Positions 27,779 through 37,619 of a stretch of 64,000 nt of DNA are shown in pieces. The stretch comes from Clostridium brassicae (GTDB taxonomy: Bacteria > Bacillota > Clostridia > Clostridiales > Clostridiaceae). The notes under the pieces were generated by a model, which was given only the letters and a program-made list of their open reading frames with translations, did no database searches and had not been told where the DNA came from. The stretch's first letter is position 1. The number at the start of each line of letters is the position of its first letter. The DNA lies in assembly GCF_026738875.1 (NCBI RefSeq), contig NZ_JAPQFJ010000010.1:1-64000 (forward strand), written 5' to 3'. The position numbers and the translations under genes are program-made.

Positions 27779-28135
27779 TTGAAAAACGAAAAAATAGACA
27801 GAAAGAAGATAAGCGTAGATAGTGAGGTAATAGAAAAAATTTTATTAGAGTTAAAAGAAATAAGAGATTTTTTTCCAGAAGATACTCTAAAAGTAAAAAT
27901 AGACAATGTAATGCATACTATAAGTAAAGCTACTAATTGTAGTATTGAAAATAAAGCCTTAGTTGATATAATATATGACAAAATGAAAGAAGCAGAAGGA
28001 AAAAATCCTGAATTGAATACAAAATTATATATGTTGTATAGAAGTTTATCTGATGGAAAAACTTCTGAAGAAGATGCAAATCAACTATTTGAAATATATA
28101 TTCAAATGTATCCTTATGATGATATGATTTACTAG
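27779..28135 (+). CDS. Hypothetical protein (118 aa)
   Basis: A 118-residue soluble, helical, charged protein starting at TTG with a strong AGGAGGGG site. It contains KILLELKEIRDFFPEDTLKVKI and ends IQMYPYDDMIY. No signal peptide, membrane segment, Cys pair or recognised domain. It is monocistronic by position. I cannot assign a function. Confidence 0.75.
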   Translation: MKNEKIDRKKISVDSEVIEKILLELKEIRDFFPEDTLKVKIDNVMHTISKATNCSIENKALVDIIYDKMKEAEGKNPELNTKLYMLYRSLSDGKTSEEDANQLFEIYIQMYPYDDMIY

Positions 28136-28360
28136 AGAAAATACAAACAATTAAAGAAGTTAGATATCTCCTATTTGTAACTAAACTTTCTAGTATCATA
28201 ATAAATCTATACTAAGGAAATAATAGATTTATTAAGTGAAGTTTATTTTAAAAAATTTTAGATAAATATTTACAAAAAATAACAAAAGATATTTTATGAA
28301 AACTATATTGCTAAAAATATATAGCGAGTTATTTGAAATAAATAAATGGAGGAGATAATG

Positions 28361-29542
28361 ATGAGCGCAATTGAACTAAAGGACAATGTTTATTGGGTAG
28401 GAGTAAAAGACTATGAGCTTGAAGTTTTTGATATTATAATGAAAACAGAAAGAGGAACTACATATAACTCATATCTTATTGATGACGACAAAGTAGCTAT
28501 TATTGATAGTGTAAAAGATGGTTTTTTAGAGGAGTCAATTGGTAATATTAAAGAAATAATAGGTGATAGAAAAGTCGATTACATAATAGTACAGCATACA
28601 GAATTAGATCATAGTGGAGCATTAAAGAGAATGCTTGAAATTTATCCGGAGGCGGTTATAGTTGCATCACAAGCAGCTATAAATTATTTAAAAGAAATAT
28701 TAAATACAGATTTTAAATTTAAAAATGCACTTTCTTTAGGAGAGCTAAGCTTAGGTGAACATACTCTAAAGTTTATTTCCGCTCCAAATTTACATTGGCC
28801 TGACACTATGTTTACTTATATTAATGAAAAAAATATTTTGTTTACTTGTGATGTTACAGGAGCTCATTATTGTCCAGAAGATATATTAAATGATCCTCAT
28901 GGCAATGAATATTTAAAGGAATTTAAATATTATTTTGATGTAATAATGGGTCCATTTAAGAAGTTTGTTTTAGTTGCACTAGAAAAAATACGAGATTTAG
29001 ATATAGAAATTATTGCTCCAAGTCATGGATTAATTCATACAGGAAAATATGTGAAAGAAGTCATTGATTTATATAAAGAATTTTCAAAAGAACAGCCTGT
29101 AGAAAAAAATGTACAAATATTTTATATATCTGCTTATCATAATACGGAGAAGATGGCAGAATATTTATGCAAGAAGATAAATGAAAAAGGAATAAAAACA
29201 GAGGTTCATGAAATAACTTCTATGGATTTGGATAAAGCTTTAAACCTTGTAAATAAAGCATCAGGAATTCTTATAGGTTCACCAACTATTAATCAAGATG
29301 CTGTTGAACCAGCATGGAGATTACTTACCTCTATATCTTTAATTCCGAATAGAGGAAAAGCTGCTGCGGCGTTTGGATCTTATGGATGGAGCGGTGAGGG
29401 AGTTCCAATGATGATGGAAAGACTTAAATCCATGAAATTTAAGATTATAGATGAAGGATTTAGATTTAAATTTGTTCCAGATGATAAAGAATATAAAATA
29501 GCAGATGAATTTGTGGAAAAATTTATTAACATAATAGAATAA
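28361..29542 (+). CDS. fprA: Flavodiiron protein (FprA-type oxygen/NO reductase)
   Basis: Start placed at ATG 28361 (393 residues), 7 bases after GGAGGA; ATG 28346 lies upstream of the ribosome site. The N-terminal beta-lactamase-like domain holds the diiron ligands HTELDH (HxExDH), the HWPDTMFTY block, CDVTGAHY and SHGLIHTGK. The C-terminal flavodoxin domain (about 250-393) starts [17 protein letters not shown] and has [13 protein letters not shown] and [10 protein letters not shown]. It reduces O2 (or NO) to protect the anaerobe, fed by rubredoxin. A terminator follows. Confidence 0.95.
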   Translation: MSAIELKDNVYWVGVKDYELEVFDIIMKTERGTTYNSYLIDDDKVAIIDSVKDGFLEESIGNIKEIIGDRKVDYIIVQHTELDHSGALKRMLEIYPEAVIVASQAAINYLKEILNTDFKFKNALSLGELSLGEHTLKFISAPNLHWPDTMFTYINEKNILFTCDVTGAHYCPEDILNDPHGNEYLKEFKYYFDVIMGPFKKFVLVALEKIRDLDIEIIAPSHGLIHTGKYVKEVIDLYKEFSKEQPVEKNVQIFYISAYHNTEKMAEYLCKKINEKGIKTEVHEITSMDLDKALNLVNKASGILIGSPTINQDAVEPAWRLLTSISLIPNRGKAAAAFGSYGWSGEGVPMMMERLKSMKFKIIDEGFRFKFVPDDKEYKIADEFVEKFINIIE

Positions 29543-29572
29543 TCTTATGATATATAAATAATATAAGAAACA

Positions 29573-29616
29573 AGGCTCTTAATTAAAAAGTAATTTTTAA
29601 TTGAGAGCCTATTTTC
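29573..29616 (+). terminator. Rho-independent terminator after fprA
   Basis: AGGCTCTTAATTAAAAA (29573-29589) pairs with TTTTTAATTGAGAGCCT (29594-29610), then ATTTTC. Confidence 0.85.
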
Positions 29617-29716
29617 TACTTAATTGAGACGTTTTTATATAGGTAAGGTTAATATTTATTTAATGGTAACTAATAACTGAAAAATATTGAATATACATAA
29701 AATTATTAAGAAAATA

Positions 29717-29776
29717 TTGCAAAGCTTATAAAAGAGATGTATAATAAATTTAAACCACCCCCATATAGGAGGGGGT
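29717..29776 (+). promoter_or_regulatory. Promoter and CsoR-like copper operator of the cop operon
   Basis: TTGCAA (29717-29722), 17 bases and TATAAT (29740-29745) form a strong promoter. ACCCCC-N8-GGGGGT (29757-29776) lies about 12 bases past the -10 box. G/C-run inverted repeats of this type are operators of the Cu(I) repressor CsoR, and the downstream genes are copper genes. No csoR gene is in this window. Confidence 0.7.
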
Positions 29777-29906
29777 ATAGGCCTTGTGTTTATGTATATA
29801 TAAAACATGTATTATTAAAATAGAATGTACACAAAATAATTTTATCTTTATAATTTATGATCTTAACTTAAAATAAAAGTCAAGCCTTACAAAGGAGATT
29901 AATATT

Positions 29907-30065
29907 ATGAAAAAATGGTTTGAAAATTTTATAAAGAAAATAGCAAAAGAAAATCAAAAAAGTTTTGGTAATAAGAAATTGGACTGTTGTGGATTAAATA
30001 ACTCTAAAAGCATCAATAAAAGCTCAAATAAAAAACTAAATAAGAAAACTTTCTTAGATAAATAA
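29907..30065 (+). CDS. Small LDCC-motif putative metal-binding peptide
   Basis: A 52-residue Lys/Asn-rich peptide beginning MKKWFENFIKKIAKENQ, with a central LDCCGLN motif and no other Cys. AAAGGAGATT precedes ATG. The adjacent cysteines and location between the copper operator and copA suggest a Cu(I)-binding or chaperone role. Short LDCC-motif proteins of this kind occur in other clostridia; function is unproven. Confidence 0.75.
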   Translation: MKKWFENFIKKIAKENQKSFGNKKLDCCGLNNSKSINKSSNKKLNKKTFLDK

Positions 30066-30112
30066 AATTTATTTGTTGTGAATATAGGGCATATTATAGG
30101 TAGGTGAATTAC

Positions 30113-32560
30113 ATGAAAAAAACATTAAAGATAGAAGGGATGACTTGTGCAGCGTGTTCTAGAGCTGTTGAAAGGGTATCAAACAAAATAGAAGGAGTTA
30201 GTGAAGCTAATGTTAATTTGGCTACTGAGAAATTAAATATAACATTTGATGAAACAAAAGCTTCTTTGGAAGATATTAAAAAAGCAATTGGTAAGGCAGG
30301 ATATATAGCAAAAGGGGAAGAAGTTAGTAAGGTATTAAAGATAGAAGGGATGACTTGTGCAGCATGTTCAAAGGCGGTTGAAAGGGTTACTAGAAAGTTA
30401 GATGGAGTAATTGAGTCTAATGTTAATTTAGCTACTGAAAAATTAAACATAAAGTTTGAACCTGGAGTTGTAGGAATTTCAGATATAAAAAAGGCTGTAG
30501 ACAAGGCTGGATATAAGGCAATAGAAGAAGCAGAAACTGTAGGCAAGGATAAGGATATAAAAGAAAAACAATTAAAAGAAATGAAAAACAGATTGGTTAT
30601 TTCTTTATTTTTTACTGTTCCTTTACTTATTATAACTATGGGACATATGGTAGGATTAAAACTTCCTATGATAATTGATCCTCACATGAATCCACTCAAT
30701 TTTGCTTTAATTCAATTAATATTAGTAACACCAGTTATAATAGTTGGAAGAAAATTTTATACAGTTGGATTTAAAACACTAATTAAAAGAAATCCTAACA
30801 TGGATTCTCTTATTGCAATAGGCTCAAGTGCTGCATATATTTATGGGTTATTTGCTATCTATAAGATATTAAACGGATATAATGAGTATGTTATGAAACT
30901 ATATTTTGAATCAGCAGGTACCATCTTGACATTAATAACCTTTGGTAAATATTTAGAAAGTGTATCTAAAGGAAAAACTTCAGAAGCCATAAAAAAACTT
31001 ATGGGGTTAGCTCCTAAGACAGCAGTTATGATTAAAGATGGTAAAGAAAATGTTATTTCTATAGATGATGTAGAAGTTGGAGATGTGATTTTAGTCAAGC
31101 CAGGTGAAAAAATACCTGTAGATGGTATGGTCATAGATGGTATAACATCTATTGATGAATCAATGCTCACAGGAGAGAGTATACCTGTAGAAAAGACAAA
31201 AGGTAGTAATGTATTTGGAGGAAGTATAAATAAAAATGGGTCAATAAGATATGAAGCCACAAAAATTGGTAAAGATACAGCTTTATCTCAAATTATCAAA
31301 TTAGTTGAGGATGCTCAAGGATCAAAAGCGCCAATTGCTAAAATGGCAGATATAATATCAGGATATTTTGTTCCAATAGTTATAATATTAGCAATAATAT
31401 CATCTTTGGCGTGGAGAGTATCTGGTGAAAGTTGGACATTTGTTTTAACAATATTTATTTCTGTTCTTGTAATAGCTTGCCCATGTGCATTAGGCTTGGC
31501 AACTCCAACTGCAATAATGGTTGGTACAGGAAAAGGAGCTGAATATGGTGTATTGATAAAGAGTGGAGAAGCTTTAGAGATTGCTCATCAAATTCAAACA
31601 ATTGTATTTGACAAAACAGGTACAATAACAGAGGGAAATCCTAAAGTAACAGATATATTAACTGTACCCGAAGTAAGCAAGGAAGAATTACTTATAATTG
31701 CAGCTAGTGCAGAAAAGGCTTCAGAACACCCACTTGGAGAAGCTATAGTACAATCTGCAAAAGATAAAGAACTGATTTTAAAAGATGTAGAATTTTTTAA
31801 TGCAATACCTGGTCATGGAATAGAAGTAAAAATAGAAGGAAAGAAAATTCTATTAGGTAATAAAAAGCTTATGAGTGAAAGTAATGTATTATTAGAAAAA
31901 TTGGATAAGGAAGCTGTTAGACTAGCGGATGAAGGCAAAACACCTATGTTTATATCATGGGACGATAATATAAAAGGTATAATTGCAGTAGCAGATACTG
32001 TTAAGGAAAATAGCAAGAAGGCTATAAAAAAATTACATGACATTGGAATAGAAGTAACAATGATAACAGGAGATAATAAAAAAACAGCGGAAGCTATTGC
32101 AAAACAAGTAGGAATAGACAGAGTAATAGCTGAGGTTCTTCCAGAAGATAAGGCCTTGCAAGTTAAAAAACTTCAACAAAGTGGCAAGAAAGTTGCAATG
32201 GTAGGAGATGGTATAAATGATGCACCAGCTCTTGCACAAGCAGATGTAGGAATGGCTATAGGTTCAGGCACAGATGTGGCTATGGAGTCTGCTGATATTG
32301 TTCTTATAAAGAATGATATTATGGATGTAGTAACGGCTATAGAATTAAGTAATAAAACTATAAGAAATATAAAACAGAATTTGTTTTGGGCATTTGGATA
32401 TAATACTGTAGGAATACCTGTAGCTATGGGTATACTTCATATATTTGGTGGACCCCTTTTAAATCCTATGATAGGAGCTGCGGCAATGAGTTTAAGTTCA
32501 GTTTCAGTTGTTACAAATGCTCTTAGGCTTAGAGGATTTAAACCAAATAACAGTAAATAG
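30113..32560 (+). CDS. copA: Copper-exporting P1B-type ATPase with two HMA domains
   Basis: Start at ATG 30113 (815 residues). Two heavy-metal domains (GMTCAAC at about 10-16 and 80-86) are followed by eight membrane segments. The CPC motif (ACPCALGLATP, about 455) in the sixth helix marks Cu(I) transport. DKTGT (Asp near 500) is phosphorylated; HPLGEAI, MITGDN and MVGDGINDAPAL complete the ATPase. The two HMA coding segments are near-identical over 36 bases, 210 bases apart, pointing to recent internal duplication or conversion. Confidence 0.96.
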   Translation: MKKTLKIEGMTCAACSRAVERVSNKIEGVSEANVNLATEKLNITFDETKASLEDIKKAIGKAGYIAKGEEVSKVLKIEGMTCAACSKAVERVTRKLDGVIESNVNLATEKLNIKFEPGVVGISDIKKAVDKAGYKAIEEAETVGKDKDIKEKQLKEMKNRLVISLFFTVPLLIITMGHMVGLKLPMIIDPHMNPLNFALIQLILVTPVIIVGRKFYTVGFKTLIKRNPNMDSLIAIGSSAAYIYGLFAIYKILNGYNEYVMKLYFESAGTILTLITFGKYLESVSKGKTSEAIKKLMGLAPKTAVMIKDGKENVISIDDVEVGDVILVKPGEKIPVDGMVIDGITSIDESMLTGESIPVEKTKGSNVFGGSINKNGSIRYEATKIGKDTALSQIIKLVEDAQGSKAPIAKMADIISGYFVPIVIILAIISSLAWRVSGESWTFVLTIFISVLVIACPCALGLATPTAIMVGTGKGAEYGVLIKSGEALEIAHQIQTIVFDKTGTITEGNPKVTDILTVPEVSKEELLIIAASAEKASEHPLGEAIVQSAKDKELILKDVEFFNAIPGHGIEVKIEGKKILLGNKKLMSESNVLLEKLDKEAVRLADEGKTPMFISWDDNIKGIIAVADTVKENSKKAIKKLHDIGIEVTMITGDNKKTAEAIAKQVGIDRVIAEVLPEDKALQVKKLQQSGKKVAMVGDGINDAPALAQADVGMAIGSGTDVAMESADIVLIKNDIMDVVTAIELSNKTIRNIKQNLFWAFGYNTVGIPVAMGILHIFGGPLLNPMIGAAAMSLSSVSVVTNALRLRGFKPNNSK

Positions 32561-32654
32561 GTAGCTATTTAATTTGAATAATTGCAAATATTGATTATTG
32601 ATGAAAAAATTAATATTATATAATAAATTAAATTTACAAGGAGGAGAGTTAAAA

Positions 32655-32900
32655 ATGAAAAAGAAATTATTAGTAGAAGGAATGAGCTGTCAACATTGTG
32701 TTAAACATGTTAAAGATGCTTTAATGGAATTAGAAGGGGTAACTAATGTAGCTGTTGATTTAGAAAAAAAGTCTGCTTTAGTAGATATGGAAAAATCATT
32801 AGAGGATAGTATATTAAAAGACGCAGTAGAAGATGCTGGGTATGATGTTGTAAAGATTGAAAGTATAGGAAATGGTGGCTGTTGCTGTTGTGGACATTAA
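32655..32900 (+). CDS. copZ: Copper chaperone CopZ with Cys-rich tail
   Basis: The start is ATG 32655 (81 residues) after AGGAGGAGAG; the frame is open from 32598 without a site. It is one HMA domain with GMSCQHC and the usual DVEKKSAL-like strand (here DLEKKSALVDM). Unlike standard CopZ (about 68 residues) it ends in GNGGCCCCGH, four consecutive Cys plus His, which could bind extra Cu(I) or Zn(II). It would hand copper to CopA. Confidence 0.92.
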   Translation: MKKKLLVEGMSCQHCVKHVKDALMELEGVTNVAVDLEKKSALVDMEKSLEDSILKDAVEDAGYDVVKIESIGNGGCCCCGH

Positions 32901-32915
32901 AGGAGAACATTTTAG

Positions 32916-33074
32916 ATGAGTAAAGTATATTATTGTCCTGATTGTGGAGAAAAATTAGAAGAATATTCTGGTTGTGGTGCTAGAAATTATTTTTGTAGAA
33001 AGTGTAATTCACTAAAATCAAGTAAAAGAATTTTAGAGGATGCACCTAAAGATATTAAACAAGATAAAAAGTAA
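32916..33074 (+). CDS. Small zinc-ribbon protein
   Basis: A 52-residue protein with CPDCG at 7-11 and CRKC at 27-30, plus Cys20, the pattern of a YfgJ-like zinc ribbon. GGAGAA precedes ATG and it lies 15 bases after copZ, so it is probably the last gene of the copper operon. Metal carried and partner unknown. Confidence 0.75.
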   Translation: MSKVYYCPDCGEKLEEYSGCGARNYFCRKCNSLKSSKRILEDAPKDIKQDKK

Positions 33075-33096
33075 AGAAAGTATAGAATATTTAAGC

Positions 33097-33132
33097 AAAA
33101 GCTATGTTAATAATTTTTATAACATAGCTTTT
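33097..33132 (+). terminator. Rho-independent terminator of the copper operon
   Basis: AAAAGCTATGTTA (33097-33109) pairs with TAACATAGCTTTT (33120-33132). Confidence 0.75.
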
Positions 33133-33323
33133 AACTTTTATAGGGTGAGGAAAATCCATGATATTATAACTATATAACTTTTCTAATCAAATTCTAATCT
33201 TTTATTAAGTTCCCTCTAATTTTTACTAAATATAATAAAAATATAAATTAACTATATGGTTTATAAATTATTGATTAATACAATTTATAAACTATATGTA
33301 ATAAAAAAATGGAGGGATTTGTA

Positions 33324-33782
33324 ATGGCTGTATCTTTAGAGCAAATAGAATTATTAAAAGAGAGAGCAAATATAAGTTATGAAGAGGCAAAAGAGACTTT
33401 AGAAAAATTTGATGGGGATATTGTAGAAGCGCTAATATATCTTGAGAAAAATAAAAAAATTAATAAGGATTGCTCATGTGAAAGCAAATTTTTAAGAAAG
33501 TTAGAGAAATTAATTAAAAAAGGCAATAAAACTAAAGTGGTAGTTAGAAAAGAAGATGAAACTGTATTAAAGACATCAGTTAACCTAGTTATATTATGTA
33601 CTGTTTTAGCTTGTCCTGTTACTATAGTAGCTACTATACTTGCATTAGTTACAAAACATACTATTAGAATAGAAAGAGACAAAGAAGAAAATTTAAAAGT
33701 TAACGATATTTTAAATAAAGTATCAAATAAAGTTAATAATATAGTTGATAATTTGTCTGAAGAAAAAGAAGACTTAGTTTAA
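33324..33782 (+). CDS. DUF4342 protein with N-terminal UBA-like motif
   Basis: Start chosen at ATG 33324 (152 residues), 7 bases after GGAGG. Residues 5-42 (ERANISYEEAKETLEKFDGDIVEALIYLE) look like a ubiquitin-associated/TS-N-type three-helix domain. A KVVVRKEDETVLKTSVNL strand region and one hydrophobic segment (about 88-112) follow, which is DUF4342. The C-terminus is charged. Function of the family is unknown; the hydrophobic segment suggests membrane attachment. Confidence 0.8.
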   Translation: MAVSLEQIELLKERANISYEEAKETLEKFDGDIVEALIYLEKNKKINKDCSCESKFLRKLEKLIKKGNKTKVVVRKEDETVLKTSVNLVILCTVLACPVTIVATILALVTKHTIRIERDKEENLKVNDILNKVSNKVNNIVDNLSEEKEDLV

Positions 33783-33807
33783 ATAAATAATTGTTTCGAT
33801 TAACTTG

Positions 33808-33847
33808 AAAAATCTATTAAAAAGTTAACTTTTTAATAGATTTTTTT
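33808..33847 (+). terminator. Rho-independent terminator of the DUF4342 gene
   Basis: A near-perfect palindrome centred on GTTAAC (33824-33829), with arms AATCTATTAAAAA and TTTTTAATAGATT, ending in seven T. Confidence 0.85.
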
Positions 33848-33907
33848 AGAGATTTATTTATCATATAAATTTAAGCCTCTATTATATAAAATTATTTATA
33901 CTAATTT

Positions 33908-33947
33908 ATAATATAGGGCTTATTACTTATAATAAGCCCTATATTAT
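33908..33947 (-). terminator. Terminator of the exported protein gene
   Basis: An 18-bp perfect stem containing AGGGCTTATTA with a 4-base loop sits directly after the minus-strand gene stop at 33954. It can act in both directions between the convergent genes. Confidence 0.75.
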
Positions 33948-33953
33948 CTGTTC

Positions 33954-34577
33954 TTAGTTCCTGCGGCGCTTTTTTAATGTATTTACAGTAAAAAATATTA
34001 TACAAGCAATAAAAATAACTAATATTGTTATAAATTTACAATTAGTTATATAAGATTGTATTTTAAGATTATTTCCTTTTGATTGAGTGCTTTGTACACT
34101 GGTATTGGTAGGAGTTGCTGATACTTTTGAATTATCATTTATCTTTTTTTGCGCTTTAAAGTATTCTCCTTCATTTATATATTTTTGATAACGAGCTACC
34201 ATTGCATATTGCTCGCTTACAAGTTTTAAGGTTTTATAGTCTTCAGACGTGCTTTTAAATATCCAAGTATCGTCAATTTTGTTTTCCTCTAACAAAACTG
34301 CTACAACAAAATCTCCAGTTTTGGGCTTAGTACTTGTTCCGTAATATTTATCAAATTTTTTAATTTTAATTTCTGGTTTCTCAATATTCCCCATCATTAC
34401 AGTAGAAGGAACTATATTATATGTGTCAGTACTAATATCAGTTATTTTCCCTATAAAGAGTGCCTTCTGTTTACCAGACATTATTGACTCTGGTATATCT
34501 CCTGCAAAAACATTTATGCTTGTAAATAACAGAAACATAAGAACAAAAATACTGATTTTTCTAATTTTTTTAAACAT
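33954..34577 (-). CDS. Exported, C-terminally membrane-anchored hypothetical protein
   Basis: A 207-residue protein with a signal peptide (residues 1-25, ending FAGD), a soluble part, a low-complexity Thr/Ser/Gln stretch (about 150-168) and a C-terminal membrane helix (about 180-199) ending KKRRRN. The layout puts a small domain on the outside of the membrane with a short basic anchor inside. The soluble part (IGKITDISTDTYNIVPS) resembles an OB-like barrel by eye only. No known family recognised. GGGGG precedes ATG. Confidence 0.7.
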   Translation of the reverse strand: MFKKIRKISIFVLMFLLFTSINVFAGDIPESIMSGKQKALFIGKITDISTDTYNIVPSTVMMGNIEKPEIKIKKFDKYYGTSTKPKTGDFVVAVLLEENKIDDTWIFKSTSEDYKTLKLVSEQYAMVARYQKYINEGEYFKAQKKINDNSKVSATPTNTSVQSTQSKGNNLKIQSYITNCKFITILVIFIACIIFFTVNTLKKRRRN

Positions 34578-34980
34578 TTAAAATACCCCCAATTACTCTT
34601 ACTGGTTATGTAAATAAAGGATTTACAAATACCAGTATTAATGATTATTTACTAATTATAACATAAAAGGCTTCTTTGTGGAAATCTTATACTAAAGCAG
34701 GTTATATTGCCCTAATATAAATCAAGGTCAGATAAAGTTTTCTACATAGTCAAATTTGCAATAATAATCTCTTAAAATGAAGTATATATCAATATTATGA
34801 TTATATATCATAAGGATAACATTACCTAATAGAGTCGAATTTTAAAAATATCTTAAATTCAATTACTTAAGGATAGCGATTAAGTTATAATTTATATATG
34901 TGAGAATTTATTATATAGAAAATTTCAAAGTTTATTTTGATTAGCATAGCAAGGCAAGTGTTTATTGAGGAGGAATTAAG
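34578..34980. other. Intergenic region between divergent genes, with two-component promoter
   Basis: The 403-base AT-rich gap separates the minus-strand exported protein from the response regulator. TTACTT (34863-34868), 17 bases and TATAAT (34886-34891) form a likely promoter for the two-component operon, leaving an 85-base leader. I saw no small gene or stable hairpin here. Confidence 0.55.
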
Positions 34981-35673
34981 ATGGGTAAGCTTGATAAGAA
35001 AAAAGTTCTTATAGTAGAAGATGAGGTTAAAATTTCTCGCTTCCTTCAGTTAGAATTACAATATGAAGGATATGCTACGGAACAAGCATATGATGGTAGA
35101 GAAGGGTTTGATAAAGCTTTAAATGAAGAATTTGATTTAATAGTATTAGATGTTATGATTCCTAAGTTAAATGGCATGGAGGTTTGTAGAAGAATACGTC
35201 AAATATCAGAGATACCTATAATAATGTTAACAGCTAAGGATGAAACGACGGATATTGTAATGGGATTAGATACTGGAGCTGACGATTATATAACTAAACC
35301 TTTTGCAATAGAAGAACTTTTAGCCAGAATAAGGGTAGCATTGAAGAGAAAGAAATTAGAAGTAAAAGATTCTAATAGTATCTGTATAAAAGAATTGAAA
35401 TTAGATTTAAATAAGCATATTGTCTCCTATAATGAAGAAAATATTGAACTTACAAAGACTGAATTTGATTTATTAAAATTTTTTATGGAAAATAAAAATA
35501 TTGCTTTAACTAGAGAACAAATATTAGACAAAGTATGGGGATTTGATTATTTAGGGGATACTAATGTAGTTGATGTTTATGTCAGATATCTAAGGACGAA
35601 AATTGATAATAAGTATGACGTGAGATTTATATATACGATTAGAGGAGTGGGATACCTTTTAAAAGATGAATAA
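34981..35673 (+). CDS. OmpR/PhoB-family response regulator
   Basis: A 230-residue regulator: receiver domain (about 7-120) with acidic pocket VEDE, phospho-acceptor Asp57 in LIVLDVMIPKLNG and conserved Lys in DDYITKPF; then a winged helix (about 135-228, LTKTEFDLLKFF and VDVYVRYLRTKID). AGGAGGAATTAAG precedes ATG. It overlaps the kinase gene by 8 bases. Target genes are not evident. Confidence 0.95.
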   Translation: MGKLDKKKVLIVEDEVKISRFLQLELQYEGYATEQAYDGREGFDKALNEEFDLIVLDVMIPKLNGMEVCRRIRQISEIPIIMLTAKDETTDIVMGLDTGADDYITKPFAIEELLARIRVALKRKKLEVKDSNSICIKELKLDLNKHIVSYNEENIELTKTEFDLLKFFMENKNIALTREQILDKVWGFDYLGDTNVVDVYVRYLRTKIDNKYDVRFIYTIRGVGYLLKDE

Positions 35674-37165
35674 AAAGACGAAGTTTATAAAAATATTTAG
35701 AGTTATCTTAAGGTATAGTTATATTTTAATAAAGCAGACAATAATGATAACTCCAAGGATTATTAAAACATTAGAAAGAGTAATTACAGCTTTATTAAAT
35801 AAATTTAAAATAAGATTAAAATTTTCTATTACTTTTAAGTTGAATTTTATATATACACTTGTACTATCTATACTTTTATTTTTGTTTAGCTTGACAATTT
35901 TATTTGGATTTAAGTTTTTTTTAATAGAGGAAGCTAAGAGTAATATAAATATGTATGGAGAAATTGCATTAGATAATATAAAAAGTGTTTCAGCGGTTCC
36001 GAATGAATTAATTGAGAGTATTTCTAAGAAAGGTAATGTATCAATAAACATTTTAAAAAACAATAAGAATGTTATTTATGAGACAGACAAAAATAATGGA
36101 GAATATTATGAAGATTTTCAAATAGATTCACCATATTTAGTAAAGGGAACAGATAATGTAGAGATATTAATTTTAAATAAAAATTTCAATTTGAACAATG
36201 AAACATATTATATACAAATCATTAGTAACTTAAAAAAAGAAAATAAATATTTTTCGGTATTTTGGGTTGTTTTAGTATTTTTGAATATTGTTATCGTAAT
36301 TATAACCACAAGATTTGGATCAAGAATAAGTCAAAAAGTTATAGAACCTATAAATGAAATGACCCATACTGTCAAAGATATAAATGTGCAGAATTTAGAT
36401 ACTCGTCTTAATGTTAAAGGTTCACATGATGAGTTAAGAGAACTTGCACAAACTGTTAATGATATGTTTGATAGAATTCAAGATTCTTATGAAAAGCAGA
36501 ATCGATTTGTATCGGATGCTTCACATGAACTTAGAACGCCTATTGCTGTTATTCAAGGATATGCAAATATGCTTCATAGGTGGGGAAAAGATGATAAAGA
36601 AGTATTAGAGGAAAGTATCACTGCTATCAAAGATGAGTCAGAAAACATGAAAGAGTTAGTTGAAAAATTATTATTCTTAGCTAGGGTTGATAAAAAAACT
36701 CAAGAGATACACAAAGAGGAATTTTATATAAACGAATTATTAGAAGAGGTTGTAAAAGAAACAAAGTTAATAGATTTAAAACATAGCGTTTATAATAAAA
36801 CCAATAAAAAAATTTTAATTTTTGCAGATTATAAGTTGATGAAACAAGCACTAAGAATATTTATAGATAATAGCTTAAAATTCACACCAGAAAATGGGAA
36901 GATAACTGTAGGAGCACATATAAATAAAAATAAAGTTGTTATTGTAGTTGAAGATACAGGTGGAGGAATTCCAAATGAGGATATACCTTATATTTTCGAT
37001 AGATTTTATAGGGTTGATAAGTCTAGAACAAAGAGTGAAGGTGGAACGGGTCTAGGATTGGCTATAGCAAAATGGATTATATCACAACACGAAGGAAGTA
37101 TAGAAGTTAAAAGTACTCTTAATGTAGGAACAAAAATAAGTATATTTATAGGTATGAAAAAATAG
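35666..37165 (+). CDS. Sensor histidine kinase
   Basis: A 499-residue membrane kinase. Two membrane segments (about 63-88 and 193-213) enclose an extracellular sensor domain of about 105 residues. A HAMP domain (about 214-270), HisKA with SHELRTPIAVIQGYAN (His near 286) and a complete ATPase domain (DNSLKFTPENG, VEDTGGGIP, GGTGLGLAIAKWI) follow. The N-terminal 60 residues before the first membrane segment are unusually long and basic. The signal is unknown. Confidence 0.93.
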   Translation: MNKKTKFIKIFRVILRYSYILIKQTIMITPRIIKTLERVITALLNKFKIRLKFSITFKLNFIYTLVLSILLFLFSLTILFGFKFFLIEEAKSNINMYGEIALDNIKSVSAVPNELIESISKKGNVSINILKNNKNVIYETDKNNGEYYEDFQIDSPYLVKGTDNVEILILNKNFNLNNETYYIQIISNLKKENKYFSVFWVVLVFLNIVIVIITTRFGSRISQKVIEPINEMTHTVKDINVQNLDTRLNVKGSHDELRELAQTVNDMFDRIQDSYEKQNRFVSDASHELRTPIAVIQGYANMLHRWGKDDKEVLEESITAIKDESENMKELVEKLLFLARVDKKTQEIHKEEFYINELLEEVVKETKLIDLKHSVYNKTNKKILIFADYKLMKQALRIFIDNSLKFTPENGKITVGAHINKNKVVIVVEDTGGGIPNEDIPYIFDRFYRVDKSRTKSEGGTGLGLAIAKWIISQHEGSIEVKSTLNVGTKISIFIGMKK

Positions 37166-37518
37166 ATATGAACTTTTCTCATGTATAACTCATAGTAATG
37201 TATAGTAGTTTTAGAGTTAACTTATTAGAAAGTTTGTATTATGAAGTAGAATAGGATTTATTTAGATAAAATGGATTTGATTATATATGTAATGGATATT
37301 TTAAATATAAAATTTTCAATACCACCTTATTTTAAATAATTATATATAATGTAAAAAACAAGATATTTGAAATATGTATAAATTATACTATAGATTAAGA
37401 AATTTTTATCGTATTAATAAGTATATATATTTGTTTGTAAAATATAAGCTGAATTAAAATCTTATAAGTGATAAATAAAATTTACAAAAATTACTTTTTT
37501 TAGCACAAACCCTGTGAT
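37166..37518. other. AT-rich intergenic region after the two-component system
   Basis: No reading frame with a ribosome site and no stable hairpin was seen in this stretch. It separates the kinase stop from the terminator at 37519. Confidence 0.5.
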
Positions 37519-37556
37519 AAAATATATATTACCATTATAAGGTAATATATATTTTT
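37519..37556 (+). terminator. Rho-independent terminator
   Basis: AAAATATATATTACC (37519-37533) pairs with GGTAATATATATTTT around ATTATAA. It is 350 bases past the kinase gene, so it may instead end an unseen short transcript. Confidence 0.65.
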
Positions 37557-37619
37557 ATCTAGAATAATAGTTGACATTAAAGTATTTATATTAAGACATA
37601 ATTTCGTGAGGTGGTAAGT

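Noticed and set aside
30109-32239. Minus-strand open frames across copA
   Set aside because: Shadows of the copA reading frame, without ribosome sites or recognisable domains.
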